From DATCDE01 sp038252405 (GTDB lineage Bacteria > Actinomycetota > Actinomycetes > Prado026): 31,717 bases of DNA. The stretch is from positions 1-31,717 of the forward strand of contig JBBSAJ010000031.1 in NCBI GenBank assembly GCA_038252405.1, read 5' to 3'. The translations under genes and the position numbers were made by a program. Below the pieces are notes generated by a model. It made no database searches. It saw only the letters and a program-made list of their open reading frames with translations, and was not told where the DNA came from. Numbering within the stretch: the stretch's first letter is position 1; every line of letters starts with the position of its first letter. Positions 14,105-23,186 of this stretch are shown piece by piece.

Positions 14105-16654
14105 GTGGCTGCCAACAACCTGACCCGCGCCGAGGCGCTGGAGCGCGCCCACCTGCTGGACGTCCAGCGTTACGACGTCACCCTGGACGTCACGCAGGGC
14201 ACGGAGGCGTTCCGCTCCACCACGACGGTCCGGTTCCGCTGCGCCGAGCCCGGAGCCTCGACGTTCGTCGAGCTGATCGCGCTCACGGTGCACTCGGCGA
14301 CCCTCAACGGGGTGGCCATCGACGCCTCGGCCGCCACCACGAGCGGCCGGGTCGAGCTGGTCGGGCTGGCTGAGGACAACGTCCTCGAGGTCGACGCCGA
14401 CCTGCCCTACTCGCACACGGGTGAGGGTCTGCACCGGTTCGTCGACCCGGTGGACGACGAGGTGTACCTCTACACCCAGTTCGAGCCGGCCGACGCCAAG
14501 CGCATGTACACCTGCTTCGACCAGCCCGACCTCAAGGCCGCCCACGCGTTCACGGTGACCGCACCCGACCACTGGCAGGTCGTCTCCAACGAGCAGGTCA
14601 CCGCCACCCGGCCGGCCGCCGAGGGCACCGTCACCGTGGAGTTCGCCGTCACGCCCCGGCTGTCCACCTACATCACCGCGCTGGTCGCCGGTCCGTACCA
14701 CGTCGTCCGGGACAGCTACGACCGGGCCGACGGGTCGAGCATCCCGCTGGGCGTGTACTGCCGGGCGTCTTTGGGCCAGTACCTCGACCACGACGAGATC
14801 CTGGAGATCAGCAAGCAGGGCTTCACGTTCTTCGAGGACCGGTTCGGCCGCCCCTACCCGTTCAGCAAGTACGACCAGCTGTTCGTCCCGGAGTTCAACG
14901 CCGGGGCCATGGAGAACGCCGGCTGCGTCACGTTCCTCGAGGACTACGTCTTCCGCAGCAAGGTCACTCAGGCCGCTCGGGACGCCAGGGCCAACACGGT
15001 CCTGCACGAGATGGCCCACATGTGGTTCGGCGACCTCGTCACCATGCGGTGGTGGGACGACCTGTGGCTGAACGAGTCGTTCGCCGAGTTCATGGCCTAC
15101 CACGCTACGGCGACCGCGACCCGCTTCACCGACGCCTGGACCGGCTTCGCCACCGGGCGGAAGGCCTGGGGCTACCGCCAGGACCAGCTGCCCTCCACCC
15201 ACCCGATCGCCGCCGACGCCCCCGACCTGGACACGGCCAAGCTGAACTTCGACGGCATCAGCTACGCCAAGGGCGCCGCGGTGCTCAAGCAGCTGGTCGC
15301 CTGGGTCGGCCTCGAAGAGTTCATGGCCGGGGTCCGGGCCTACTTCAGCAAGCACGCGTGGGGCAACACCCGGCTCGTCGACCTGCTCGCCGAGCTGGAG
15401 GTGACCTCCGGCCGGGACCTCACCCAGTGGAGCCGGGAGTGGCTGTCGACGGCGGGCTGCAACACGCTGCGCCCGCAGTTCGAGCTGGCCGAGGACGGCA
15501 CCTTCAGCGCGTTCCGGGTGCTGCAGGAGGCGCCGGCCGACCACCCGGCGCTGCGCTCGCACCGGATCGCCGTGGGCCTCTACGACCGCACCAGCCAGGG
15601 CCTCACCCTGCGAGAGCGGCTGGAGATCGACGTCGTGGGTGGCGCGACCGCCGTGCCCAAGCTGGTCGGCGTCCGCCAGCCGGACCTGCTGCTCCTCAAC
15701 GACCAGGACCTCACCTTCGCCAAGATCCGGCTCGACGACCGCTCCCTGGCCACGCTCACCGAGTCACTGGGCGACCTGGACTCGTCGTTGGCCAGGGCGC
15801 TGTGCTGGTCGGCCGCGTGGGACATGACCCGCGACGCCGAGATGCGCCCGAGGGACTTCGTCACCCTGGCGGCCAACGCGGCCGGGCGCGAGACCGACAT
15901 CATCACGGTGCAGACGGTGCTGCGACAGGCTGCCTCCACGCTCGAGCTGTACGTGGACCCCGGCCACCGGGCCGAGGCGAAGGTCGCCTTCGCCACTCGC
16001 CTGCAGGAGCTTCTCCTGGCCGCCGCGCCGGGCAGCGACCACCAGCTGGCCCTGGTCCGGGTCTTCGCCTCCGTGGCGACGACGCCCGAGCAGCTCACCG
16101 CCGTCGCCCAACTGCTCGACGGGACGCAGGAGGTGCCGGGCCTCGTCGTCGACACCGACCTGCGCTGGTCGCTGCTGCGCCGGCTGGTGGCGACCGGCAC
16201 ACGGGGGGGCGACGCCGTCGACGCCGAGCTGGCCCGGGACCGCACCGCGTCCGGCGAGCGCCAGGCCGCGGCCGCGCGGGCCGCCCGACCCACCGCGGAG
16301 GCCAAGGCGGCGGCCTGGGCCGCGGTGGTCGACTCCGACGCCCTGCCGAACGCACTGCAGACCTCGACCATCGCCGGCTTCATGGAGCTCGACCACCGCG
16401 AGCTGGTGCGACCGTTCGTCGACCGCTACTTCGACTCGGTCGGCCGCGTCTGGGCCGAGCGCACCGCCGAGATGGCGGCGAACATCGTCATCGGGCTCTA
16501 CCCGGCGGTCCTCGTCGAGCAGTCCGTGGTGGACCGCACCAGCGACTACCTCGCCCAGCAGGACCCGCCGACCGCATTGGCCCGGCTGCTGGCCGAGGGC
16601 AGCGACGGCGTGGGGCGTGCGCTGCGCTGCCAGGACCGCGACCGAACCGGCTGA
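14105..16654 (+). CDS. pepN: Aminopeptidase N, M1 family metallopeptidase
   Basis: This 849-residue cytoplasmic exopeptidase removes N-terminal residues from peptides. The M1 hallmarks are clear: the exopeptidase motif GAMEN at residues 267-271, and the zinc site H301-E-M-A-H305 followed by the third ligand Glu in WLNESFAEF about 19 residues on. The N-terminal beta domain covers about residues 1-190, the catalytic domain about 190-440, and a long helical C-terminal domain completes the actinobacterial/Streptomyces type PepN length (840-870). The start is GTG at 14105, with GAGGGGAAG rather far upstream and a TAGCGT hexamer at 14051-14056 as a possible -10. It is divergent from the DsbA-like gene and convergent with the DUF5130-type gene, the same order as M. 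tuberculosis Rv2466c-Rv2467-Rv2468c. Confidence 0.96.
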   Translation: MAANNLTRAEALERAHLLDVQRYDVTLDVTQGTEAFRSTTTVRFRCAEPGASTFVELIALTVHSATLNGVAIDASAATTSGRVELVGLAEDNVLEVDADLPYSHTGEGLHRFVDPVDDEVYLYTQFEPADAKRMYTCFDQPDLKAAHAFTVTAPDHWQVVSNEQVTATRPAAEGTVTVEFAVTPRLSTYITALVAGPYHVVRDSYDRADGSSIPLGVYCRASLGQYLDHDEILEISKQGFTFFEDRFGRPYPFSKYDQLFVPEFNAGAMENAGCVTFLEDYVFRSKVTQAARDARANTVLHEMAHMWFGDLVTMRWWDDLWLNESFAEFMAYHATATATRFTDAWTGFATGRKAWGYRQDQLPSTHPIAADAPDLDTAKLNFDGISYAKGAAVLKQLVAWVGLEEFMAGVRAYFSKHAWGNTRLVDLLAELEVTSGRDLTQWSREWLSTAGCNTLRPQFELAEDGTFSAFRVLQEAPADHPALRSHRIAVGLYDRTSQGLTLRERLEIDVVGGATAVPKLVGVRQPDLLLLNDQDLTFAKIRLDDRSLATLTESLGDLDSSLARALCWSAAWDMTRDAEMRPRDFVTLAANAAGRETDIITVQTVLRQAASTLELYVDPGHRAEAKVAFATRLQELLLAAAPGSDHQLALVRVFASVATTPEQLTAVAQLLDGTQEVPGLVVDTDLRWSLLRRLVATGTRGGDAVDAELARDRTASGERQAAAARAARPTAEAKAAAWAAVVDSDALPNALQTSTIAGFMELDHRELVRPFVDRYFDSVGRVWAERTAEMAANIVIGLYPAVLVEQSVVDRTSDYLAQQDPPTALARLLAEGSDGVGRALRCQDRDRTG

Positions 16655-16704
16655 GCCGGGCCCGGCGCGGTCGGGCCAGCTGTGGGATAGCTCCGGGCTA
16701 GCCC
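16655..16704. terminator. Palindromic junction between convergent genes
   Basis: GCCGGGCCCGGC (16655-16666), directly after the pepN stop, and GGGCTAGCCC (16695-16704), which contains the stop codon of the opposing gene, are perfect palindromes. They could act as a bidirectional terminator, but there is no T-tract. Confidence 0.25.
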
Positions 16705-17099
16705 TGCTCGACGTGCAGGATCCTCGGTGAGCGGGCGTGCTCACCGAGGGTGCGCAGTCCGCTGACGATCCCGCCGGCCAGGTCCCCGGCCGCGAACTGG
16801 GTGGTCATGGCCAGCGCCCCGAGCCCGCACGCGTAGTCGTCGAGCAACCGCTTGGCGAGCGCGCCGGTGACGATCTCCAGGGCACGGGCGGCCGGGTCGA
16901 CGGCGATCAGGACCGTGCGCGACGCGTCGTCGCCCAGGCCGGCGAGCAGCGCCTCGGCCCGGACCCGCGCATCCCCCTCGAGGGCGCCGACATAGACCGA
17001 GAAGCGCAGGTCGGTCTGCTGCATGGCCTGCCGGACGGCGCGGTCGATCGACTCGCGCTGTCTGGGCGTGAACGCCTCACCAGCGGGCACGAGCGCCAC
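16698..17099 (-). CDS. DUF5130 / TPM-like protein
   Basis: This 133-residue protein has the build of actinobacterial DUF5130 proteins (Rv2468c type), related to the TPM phosphatase-like fold. Residues 10-60 form FTPRQRESIDRAVRQAMQQTDLRFSVYVG-like helix and strand elements (given here only in outline), and TVLIAVDPAARALEIVTG is the core hairpin. There is no signal peptide or membrane helix, so it is probably cytoplasmic or at the inner membrane face. The function is unknown. The GTG at 17099 is supported by GAGG with 6 nt spacing, which places the start inside the upstream small membrane protein gene (23-nt overlap), so the two are probably translated together. Its place next to pepN matches M. 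tuberculosis. Confidence 0.7.
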   Translation of the reverse strand: MALVPAGEAFTPRQRESIDRAVRQAMQQTDLRFSVYVGALEGDARVRAEALLAGLGDDASRTVLIAVDPAARALEIVTGALAKRLLDDYACGLGALAMTTQFAAGDLAGGIVSGLRTLGEHARSPRILHVEQG

Positions 17100-17451
17100 C
17101 GACTTCCTCGATCGGGGCGGCTGCCAGCTCCGCCGTGGTCTCCTGCTGCTCGTCGGTCGACTCCGACTCGACCGAGCCGGGCCCGTTGAACCACTCGGGG
17201 GCGGCCCACCAGCTCAGGCCGGGGCGGTACCGCTCGCCACTCGGCCGGTTCGTGGCGTACACGAGCAACCAGATCACCACGATGATCAGGACCGGGATGC
17301 CGATCAGCAGGCCGAGGGTCTCGACGGTGGTCAGCCCGTTGCTGCGGGGCGGACCGTCGTCCGGGCTGCCGCTCGCCAGTGCGGTCCCGGCGAGCACCAC
17401 GGACAGGGGCAGCGACGCCGCCAGGGCGCCGACACGCGGTGCGTTCCTCAC
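17077..17451 (-). CDS. Small secreted-N-terminus membrane protein, unknown function
   Basis: This 124-residue protein has an N-terminal signal-like segment (residues 1-27, basic MRNAPR then hydrophobic, possible cleavage after ALA). A short Pro/Gly linker and one strong membrane helix at about residues 46-68 (LGLLIGIPVLIIVVIWLLVY) follow. The Trp-rich cytoplasmic tail begins with RPGLSWWAAPEWFNG and ends in an acidic Glu/Thr-rich stretch. I recognise no named family. It starts at a GTG 45 bp after malQ and overlaps the DUF5130-type gene by 23 bp. That overlap suggests the pair works together at the membrane, for example as anchor and soluble partner, but this is positional inference. Confidence 0.75.
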   Translation of the reverse strand: MRNAPRVGALAASLPLSVVLAGTALASGSPDDGPPRSNGLTTVETLGLLIGIPVLIIVVIWLLVYATNRPSGERYRPGLSWWAAPEWFNGPGSVESESTDEQQETTAELAAAPIEEVGGARARW

Positions 17452-17496
17452 GCCCGGCAGCGTACCGGCTGACCGCCCCCGCGCCGGGTGCCAGGG

Positions 17497-19629
17497 TCAG
17501 CCCGAGGCGACCGCCCTCGCCAGGGACCGCACCCTCGGTGAGATCACCAGCTGCTCGAGCAGCAGCGGCACGCCGTCCGGGCCGCACAGCGGCAGCCGCC
17601 AGTTCGGGTACTCGTCGTCGGTGCCCGGCTGGTTCTGCGCCCGCAGGTCGCCCACCGCGTCGGCGAGGGCGACCCCGACCAGCTGGGCCGGCGTCCTGGC
17701 CACGAACCGGTGCAGCGCCTCGACGGTCTCGCGCACGTCGGCCCCCGGGCGCAGCAGGCCCAGCTCGCCGAGCAGCGCCAGCCACGACGCCCGCTCGGCG
17801 ACGTCCCGTGCGGCCACCTCCTCGACCGGCCGGGTCAGCAGACCCAGCTCGGAGCGCAGCCGGACGTGCTCTCCGGCCAGGTACCCCGCCGTCGGCGGCA
17901 GGTCGTGCGTAGTCACGGTGGCCAGGCACAGCGAGCGCCACCGTTCCGGTCGGATCGGGGCGTCGTGCGCCCAGTCCCGCTCGAACCACAGCACGGAGGT
18001 CCCGGCGATCCCGCGGTCTCGCAAGTAGTCCCGGACCCACGGCTCGACCGTGCCGAGGTCCTCGCCGACGACGAACGCGCCGGCCCGGTACGCCTCCAGC
18101 GCCAGGATCCCGACCATCGCCTCGTGGTCGTACCGCACGTAGGTCCCGGCGGACGGCGGCAGCCCGGCGGGCACCCACCACAGCCGGAACAGCCCCAGCA
18201 CGTGGTCCACCCGCAGCCCGCCGGCGTGCCGCAGCACGGTGCGCAGCATGTCGCGATACGGCCGGTAGCCCACCTCGGCCAGCCGGTCCGGCCGCCACGG
18301 CGGCTGCGACCAGTCCTGGCCCTGCTGGTTGAACGCGTCCGCGGGCGCGCCCACCGTGATGCCCTCGGCGAGCACGTCCCGAAGCGCCCACGCGTCCGCA
18401 CCCTGCGGGTGCCCGCCGACGGCCAGGTCGTGCACGACCCCGGATCGCATGCCGGCTGCGCGGGCCGCCCGCTGGGCCCCGGCCAGCTGCTCGTCGAGCA
18501 GCCACTGCAGCCAGCAGTGGAAGTCCACACGGTCCGCCAGCCGGCGCCGCACGTCCGTAGCGGCGGAGCCGTGCGGGTCGTGCAGCTCGGGTGGCCAGGT
18601 CGTCCAGTCCACGCCGTGCTCCTCGACGAGCACCGACCAGGTGGCGAAGTCGAGCAGCCCCTCGCCCTCCCGCTTCAGGAACGCCCGGTAGGCCACCTCC
18701 CGACCCGGGGAGCGCGGCACCCGGTGCACCAGCTCGAGGGCCAGCCGCTTGGCCGTCCAGGACGCGTCCCGGTCGAGGTGCGCCGCCGAGGAGTTGGCCG
18801 CCCGCACCGGAGCCGCCAGCTCGTCGGCGGTGGCCCGGTCGGTGGGCCCGAGGTAGCCGAACTCGGGCACCGCCTCGACCCGCAGGTAGAGCGGGTTGCC
18901 GAACCGCCGGGAGACCGGCAGGTACGGCGAGGGCTCCATGGGCGCGATAGGCGCGGCCGCGTGCAACGGGTTGACCAGCACGAAGTCCGCGCCGAGCTCA
19001 TGGCCGCTCCAGGCAGCCAGGTCGCCCAGGTCGGCGAGGTCACCGATCCCCCACGACCGGGTCGACCGCAGGCTGTACAGCTGGACGGCGAACCCCCAGG
19101 CCCGGCGGTCGCGCAGGTCCGGCGGCAGCCCCAGCACCGCGGGGGTCACCACCAGCGGAGTGCTGGCCCGCAGCTCGCCGGACCGGGCATGCAGCGAGTG
19201 CCAGCCCAGGGGCAGGTCGGACGGGACCGCGAACGTCGCCTCACCGACCGCCGTCCCGCCCACCACCGCGGGCGGCACCCAGTGGTCCTGCTGGACGACG
19301 TCGGTGCGGACGGCACCGTCCTCGAGCTCGACCCACACCTCCACGTCCGCGCCGTCCGGGACGTGCACCCAGAACCACGGGGCGGTGCCGGACCGGACCA
19401 CCAGGCACGGCGGCAGCATCCGCCGCCACAACCGGGCCCGGTGCTCGGCCAGTGCGGCCGCGGCCCGCTCCGGGGTGGAGCCGTCCACGCCCAGCCCGGC
19501 CAGCACCGCGACGACGGTCGCCCGGCCGACCTCGACCCGCTGGCCCTGCCAGTCCCAGTACTCACCGGCCACGCCGAGCGCGGCCGCGAGCTCGCGCAGC
19601 GCCGGGTCGACGGCCGCCGGCTCGCTCAC
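17497..19629 (-). CDS. malQ: 4-alpha-glucanotransferase (amylomaltase, GH77)
   Basis: This 710-residue enzyme transfers alpha-1,4-glucan segments between maltodextrins in cytoplasmic glycogen and maltose metabolism. The GH77 catalytic residues are all visible: nucleophile Asp475 in GLRVDHVLGLF, acid/base Glu523 in VVGEDLGTV, and Asp576 in TTHDLPPTAGY. AWGFAVQLYSLRSTRSWGIGD and SPYLPVSRRFGNPLYL are further signatures. The roughly 150-residue N-terminal extension before the barrel is typical of the actinobacterial/E. coli type. The GTG at 19629 overlaps the amidase stop by 4 nt (GTGA). No good ribosome site precedes it, so translation probably depends on the amidase gene. Sitting behind a two-component system and an amidase is unusual; malQ more often lies with glgX/glgE or maltose genes. 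Confidence 0.94.
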   Translation of the reverse strand: MSEPAAVDPALRELAAALGVAGEYWDWQGQRVEVGRATVVAVLAGLGVDGSTPERAAAALAEHRARLWRRMLPPCLVVRSGTAPWFWVHVPDGADVEVWVELEDGAVRTDVVQQDHWVPPAVVGGTAVGEATFAVPSDLPLGWHSLHARSGELRASTPLVVTPAVLGLPPDLRDRRAWGFAVQLYSLRSTRSWGIGDLADLGDLAAWSGHELGADFVLVNPLHAAAPIAPMEPSPYLPVSRRFGNPLYLRVEAVPEFGYLGPTDRATADELAAPVRAANSSAAHLDRDASWTAKRLALELVHRVPRSPGREVAYRAFLKREGEGLLDFATWSVLVEEHGVDWTTWPPELHDPHGSAATDVRRRLADRVDFHCWLQWLLDEQLAGAQRAARAAGMRSGVVHDLAVGGHPQGADAWALRDVLAEGITVGAPADAFNQQGQDWSQPPWRPDRLAEVGYRPYRDMLRTVLRHAGGLRVDHVLGLFRLWWVPAGLPPSAGTYVRYDHEAMVGILALEAYRAGAFVVGEDLGTVEPWVRDYLRDRGIAGTSVLWFERDWAHDAPIRPERWRSLCLATVTTHDLPPTAGYLAGEHVRLRSELGLLTRPVEEVAARDVAERASWLALLGELGLLRPGADVRETVEALHRFVARTPAQLVGVALADAVGDLRAQNQPGTDDEYPNWRLPLCGPDGVPLLLEQLVISPRVRSLARAVASG

Positions 19630-21050
19630 CAGCAGGCCGGGGTGCGCTGGCGCCACGGGCGGGCCGCCTCCAGCTGCGCGGCCAGCGCGATCAGCGTCGC
19701 CTCGTCGCCCTGCCGGCCCACCAGCTGGACGCCGATCGGCAGGCCGTCCTCGGTCCAGTGCAACGGCAGCGTGATGGCCGGCTGCCCGGTGAGGTTGTAG
19801 GGCGCCGTGAACGGGGTGAACCGCTTCTGCGCCTCGAAGTCGGCCGCCGGGTCGTCGTCGTCGCGCAGGCCGCCGACGAGGGCCGGCGGCTGTGCCAGGG
19901 TGGGCGTGAGCACCGCGTCGAACCCTGCGGTGGCCGCCATCGCGGCCCGGGCCGCGAGCCGGATCATGGACACCGCGTTGGCGAGGGTGATCGCGTCGAA
20001 GCCGGCGCCGCGACCGCGCAGCCAGCGGGTCAGCGGGAGCAGCAGCGGCTCCTGCTCCGGCGCGACCGGTGTGAGCAGCGCCAGCACCGACCACAGCACC
20101 TCGAACTGGGGTACCAGCTCGGGCCCGAACGGCGGGGCGACGTCGACCACCTCGTGCCCGAGCCCGGCGAGCAGCTCACTGGCCCCGTCGTAGGCGGCCA
20201 CACAGTCCGGGTGCACAACGGTGTCGACGATCACCGGCGTCCGGTAGCGGCCGATGCGCAGCCGCCCCGGCTCCCGGCCGGCGTGGCCCAGGAAGGTCTC
20301 ACCCGGCGGCAGCGGCGACGCCACGTACGGGTCACCCGGGAACGGCACGGCCATGACATCCAGCAACGCGGCCGCATCGGCCACGGTCCGGGCCAGCGGG
20401 CCGCACACGGCCAGGTCGCCCACCGCGTCGCGCAGCGGGCCGTTGCTCACCCGCCCACGGCTGGTCTTGATCCCGACCAGCCCGCACACGCTGGCCGGGA
20501 TCCGGATCGAGCCGCCGCCGTCGCTGCCCTGCGCCGCCGGGGCCAGCCCGCCGGCGACCGCGGCCGCCGCGCCCCCGCTGGAGCCGCCGGCCGAGCGGGT
20601 CAGGTCCCACGGGGTGCGGGCCGACGGCGCCACCTCGTTCTCGGTGTAGCAGGGCAGCCCGAACTCCGGGGTGTTGGTCTTGCCGGTGAAGACCAGCCCG
20701 CCGGCGCGCATCGCCTGCACCACGTTGTCGTCGCCGAGCGGGGTGAGGTCGTAGGAGCGCGAGCCCAGCGTGCACCGAACGCCGGCCACGAAGTGCAGGT
20801 CCTTCACCGGCACCGGGACGCCGTGCAGCACGGGTAGCCGCTGCGGGTCGTCAGCGTCCAGCACCGCCCGCTCGGCGGCCCTGGCCTGCTCCAGCGCCAG
20901 CTCGGGGGTAACCGTGATGAAGGCACCCAGCTGGGCGTCCAGCCGCTCGGTCCGGCGCAGGTAGTGCTCGGCCAGCTCCACCGGGGACACCTCCCGGCCG
21001 CGGATCGCAGCGGCCTGCTCGAGGGCGGTGAGGTCGTGCAGCTCGCTCAT
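19626..21050 (-). CDS. Amidase signature family protein
   Basis: This 474-residue amidase has the complete Ser-cisSer-Lys triad: Lys83 in PVPVKDLHF, the cis-Ser in GGSSGG (residues 155-160) and the nucleophile Ser181 in GSDGGGSIRIPAS. Length and motifs fit stand-alone amidases acting on small amides, rather than GatA: there is no gatB or gatC nearby and the C-terminal half differs. Its ATG has AGGGAGA 6 nt upstream and overlaps the response regulator stop by 4 nt, and its own stop overlaps the malQ start, so it is the middle of a coupled operon. There is no signal peptide, so it acts in the cytoplasm. Annotation as 6-aminohexanoate-cyclic-dimer hydrolase or glutamyl-tRNA amidotransferase by similarity would be over-precise. 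The substrate is unknown. Confidence 0.92.
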   Translation of the reverse strand: MSELHDLTALEQAAAIRGREVSPVELAEHYLRRTERLDAQLGAFITVTPELALEQARAAERAVLDADDPQRLPVLHGVPVPVKDLHFVAGVRCTLGSRSYDLTPLGDDNVVQAMRAGGLVFTGKTNTPEFGLPCYTENEVAPSARTPWDLTRSAGGSSGGAAAAVAGGLAPAAQGSDGGGSIRIPASVCGLVGIKTSRGRVSNGPLRDAVGDLAVCGPLARTVADAAALLDVMAVPFPGDPYVASPLPPGETFLGHAGREPGRLRIGRYRTPVIVDTVVHPDCVAAYDGASELLAGLGHEVVDVAPPFGPELVPQFEVLWSVLALLTPVAPEQEPLLLPLTRWLRGRGAGFDAITLANAVSMIRLAARAAMAATAGFDAVLTPTLAQPPALVGGLRDDDDPAADFEAQKRFTPFTAPYNLTGQPAITLPLHWTEDGLPIGVQLVGRQGDEATLIALAAQLEAARPWRQRTPACW

Positions 21051-21760
21051 GACGTCTCCCTGGGAGCGACTGGGTCGCGCTCGAAGCGGTACCCGTACCC
21101 GCGCATGGTGGTGATGCAGCCGTCGCTGGCCCCAGCCGCGGACAGCTTGCGGCGCAGCGAGGAGACGTGCATGTCGAGGGTCTTCGTGGACCCATACCAG
21201 TGGGCGTCCCACACCGTGATCATCAGCTCGTCACGGCTCACCGCGTCCCCCGCCCGGGACATCAGCGCGGCCAGCAGGTCGAACTCGCGGGGGCGCAAGA
21301 TGACCTCCAGGTCGCCGACGTGGCAGCGCCGGGCGCTCGGGTCGCACACGACCCCGCCCGCGGACAGCGGGGTGGCTCGCTCGTCGACGCTCCCCCGGCG
21401 CAGGTGCGCCCGGACCCTGGCCAGCAGCTCGGCCAGCCGGAACGGCTTGGTCACGTAGTCGTCGGCCCCAGCGTCCAGGCCGACGACGATGTCCACCTCG
21501 GTCGAGCGCGCGGTGAGCATGACGATCACCGTGAGCGGGATCCGCTCCCGCAACCGGCGGGCCAGCTCCACGCCGTCCAGGTCGGGCAGCCCGAGGTCGA
21601 GCAGCACCAGGTCGGGGGCCGGGTCCTCGTCCGCGGCGGCCAGCGCACCCGCGGCCGTGCCCGCGACCCGGGTGGCGTAGCCGTGCCCCTGCAGCGCCCT
21701 GGACAACGGCCCGCTGATCCCCTCGTCGTCCTCGACCACGAGGATCACCGGGCTGGTCAC
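21047..21760 (-). CDS. OmpR/PhoB family response regulator
   Basis: This 237-residue regulator has a receiver domain at residues 4-118, with the acidic pocket in VVEDDEG, phospho-acceptor Asp55 in VLLDLGLPDLDG, the Thr in MLTARS and Lys105 in DDYVTKPF. A winged-helix DNA-binding domain follows at about 140-230 (LRPREFDLLAALMSRAGDAV, TLDMHVSSLRRKL, GYGYRFE). The GTG at 21760 is the first start that gives a normal receiver N-terminus. A TAGCAT hexamer lies 7 nt before it, so besides co-transcription with the kinase gene it may have its own leaderless transcript. The histidine kinase gene ends 23 bp upstream and is its evident partner. The stop overlaps the amidase start by 4 nt. Targets are unknown; autoregulation of this operon would be usual. 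Confidence 0.94.
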   Translation of the reverse strand: MTSPVILVVEDDEGISGPLSRALQGHGYATRVAGTAAGALAAADEDPAPDLVLLDLGLPDLDGVELARRLRERIPLTVIVMLTARSTEVDIVVGLDAGADDYVTKPFRLAELLARVRAHLRRGSVDERATPLSAGGVVCDPSARRCHVGDLEVILRPREFDLLAALMSRAGDAVSRDELMITVWDAHWYGSTKTLDMHVSSLRRKLSAAGASDGCITTMRGYGYRFERDPVAPRETS

Positions 21761-21767
21761 GGTGCCG

Positions 21768-21773
21768 ATGCTA
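21768..21773 (-). promoter_or_regulatory. Candidate internal leaderless -10 element before the response regulator
   Basis: TAGCAT on the minus strand lies 7 nt before the GTG at 21760 in the short gap after the kinase gene. It matches TAnnnT, and no Shine-Dalgarno sequence is visible. Confidence 0.3.
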
Positions 21774-21783
21774 AGCGCCGTGG

Positions 21784-23184
21784 CTAAGCACTGTCGTCCG
21801 CGACGGGGGCGGCGGCCATCAACACGGTGAACGTCGTGCCGTCCGGACGCCGATGGACCGCGAGCCGTGCGCCGTCCGCCTCGACCAGGGAGCGGGCCAG
21901 TGCCAGGCCGATGCCGCTGCCGCTGGCCTGCGACGAGCGGCGGGCGAACAGCCGCTCGAGATCGCCATCGGGCAACCGCCCCTGGTCGCACACCTCCACG
22001 GCCACCCCGGTGCCGGCGGTGCGGGCCGCGACCCGGACGGTGCCCGCCCCGTGCCGGCACGCGTTGTCGACGAGCACCTCGAGCACCTGCCGCAGCGCCG
22101 GCTCGGGGAAGTCGACCTCGGGCAGCCCGGGGGGCACCTGCTCCTCCAGCCGCCGTCCGGCCGACTCGCAGTGCGGGCGGTGCAAGGTCACGAGCTGGTG
22201 GACGACGGCGGCCACCGGAGCCGGCTGCCCCTCACCGGGCAGGTCACGGGCCAAGGTGAGCAGGTCGTCGACGGTCTGCTCCAGCCGGTCCACCTGGACG
22301 AGCGCCTCGTCGACCACCCCCGCGACCTCGGCGTCCGGGTCGACCGCGCCGGACTCGAGGGTCAGCCGCAGCGCGGTCAGCGGCGTCCGCAGCTGGTGGG
22401 AGGCGTCCGCCGAGAAGGCCCGCTCCCGCCGGAACATGTCGCCCAGGCGGCGGCCCGAGTCCTCCAGGACCCCGCCCACGACGTCCACCTCGTGGATCCC
22501 GGACGGTGGCACCTGCAGGCCGAACCCACCCTGCCCGAGGGTGGCCGCGCTGTCGGCGAGCCGCTCCAGCGGGGCGGCCAGTCGCCGGGCCAGCCGGTCG
22601 GCCACCCACCAGGCCACCCCCAGCACGAGCAGCACCAGCAGACCCATGAGCGCCCAGGCGCGCAGCACCCGGCCGGTCACGGCGGACCAGGGCAGCGCGG
22701 CCCGGACCACCACGGCCGGCTGCCCGTCGGCACGGACCGGCAGGAAGGAGGCCAGCTCGGCTCCCTCCCGGCCGGTGGTCGCCACGCCGGACGCGACGGC
22801 CGCGGCGGCTTGCCGGCTGACCTCCGGGCCGGTGCCGGACACCCGGCGTCCGGCGGGGTCGTACACCCCGAGCGACTCGGTGCGGTCGTCCGGCTGCCGG
22901 ATCCGGTCCGGCTGCGTCAGCTGCTCGTCCGGCACCAGGGCCACGATCCGCGCGGCCTCCCGCTGCAGCGCGGTCGCGGCCTCCTCGGTGTACACGGTGC
23001 GGACCGCCAGCGCGAGCGGCAGCGCGAACAGCACCAGCGCGCCGGCGGTGGCCCCGAGGATGGCCAGCCGCAGCCGACTCCGAACCGGCCGCGGCGGCGG
23101 GAAGCCGGCCGCCTCGCCCTCGGGGCCGTCGACTCCGTCATCCGGGGCCGGACCGGCGGGACCGGCGGGACCGGTCGGCGGCAC
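21784..23184 (-). CDS. Two-component sensor histidine kinase
   Basis: This 466-residue kinase has a short Pro/Gly/Asp-rich cytoplasmic leader, a membrane helix at about 40-62, an extracytoplasmic sensor of about 110 residues (63-173) and a second helix at 174-196. HAMP follows at about 197-250, then the dimerisation helix with His263 in FSADASHQLRTPLTALRL, and an ATPase domain with N box VLVDNACRHG and G2 box SGSGIGLALARSL. The G1 box reads CDQGRLPDGD instead of the usual DxGxGI, so nucleotide binding may be altered. The GTG at 23184 starts 2 nt after the stop of the LapA-like gene. A TTG overlapping that stop is possible too. The leader is encoded by a 9-bp tandem repeat (GPAGPAGPA). Partner: the response regulator 23 bp downstream. 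Confidence 0.9.
   Translation of the reverse strand: MPPTGPAGPAGPAPDDGVDGPEGEAAGFPPPRPVRSRLRLAILGATAGALVLFALPLALAVRTVYTEEAATALQREAARIVALVPDEQLTQPDRIRQPDDRTESLGVYDPAGRRVSGTGPEVSRQAAAAVASGVATTGREGAELASFLPVRADGQPAVVVRAALPWSAVTGRVLRAWALMGLLVLLVLGVAWWVADRLARRLAAPLERLADSAATLGQGGFGLQVPPSGIHEVDVVGGVLEDSGRRLGDMFRRERAFSADASHQLRTPLTALRLTLESGAVDPDAEVAGVVDEALVQVDRLEQTVDDLLTLARDLPGEGQPAPVAAVVHQLVTLHRPHCESAGRRLEEQVPPGLPEVDFPEPALRQVLEVLVDNACRHGAGTVRVAARTAGTGVAVEVCDQGRLPDGDLERLFARRSSQASGSGIGLALARSLVEADGARLAVHRRPDGTTFTVLMAAAPVADDSA
23151..23177. repeat. Short tandem repeat in the kinase 5' end
   Basis: The 9-bp unit GACCGGCGG occurs twice in a row, followed by a third partial copy. It encodes the GPAGPAGPA leader of the histidine kinase. 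As a whole number of codons, copy changes would keep the frame. Confidence 0.6.
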
Positions 23185-23186
23185 CG

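Noticed and set aside
13568..15562. A long 664-codon minus-strand open frame
   Set aside because: It is antisense to pepN and the DsbA-like gene, has repetitive Arg/Val/Gly composition and no domain, as expected from third-position GC bias.
19626..21050. GatA subunit of the tRNA amidotransferase
   Set aside because: gatB and gatC are absent, the gene lies in a two-component operon, and only the general amidase triad is conserved.
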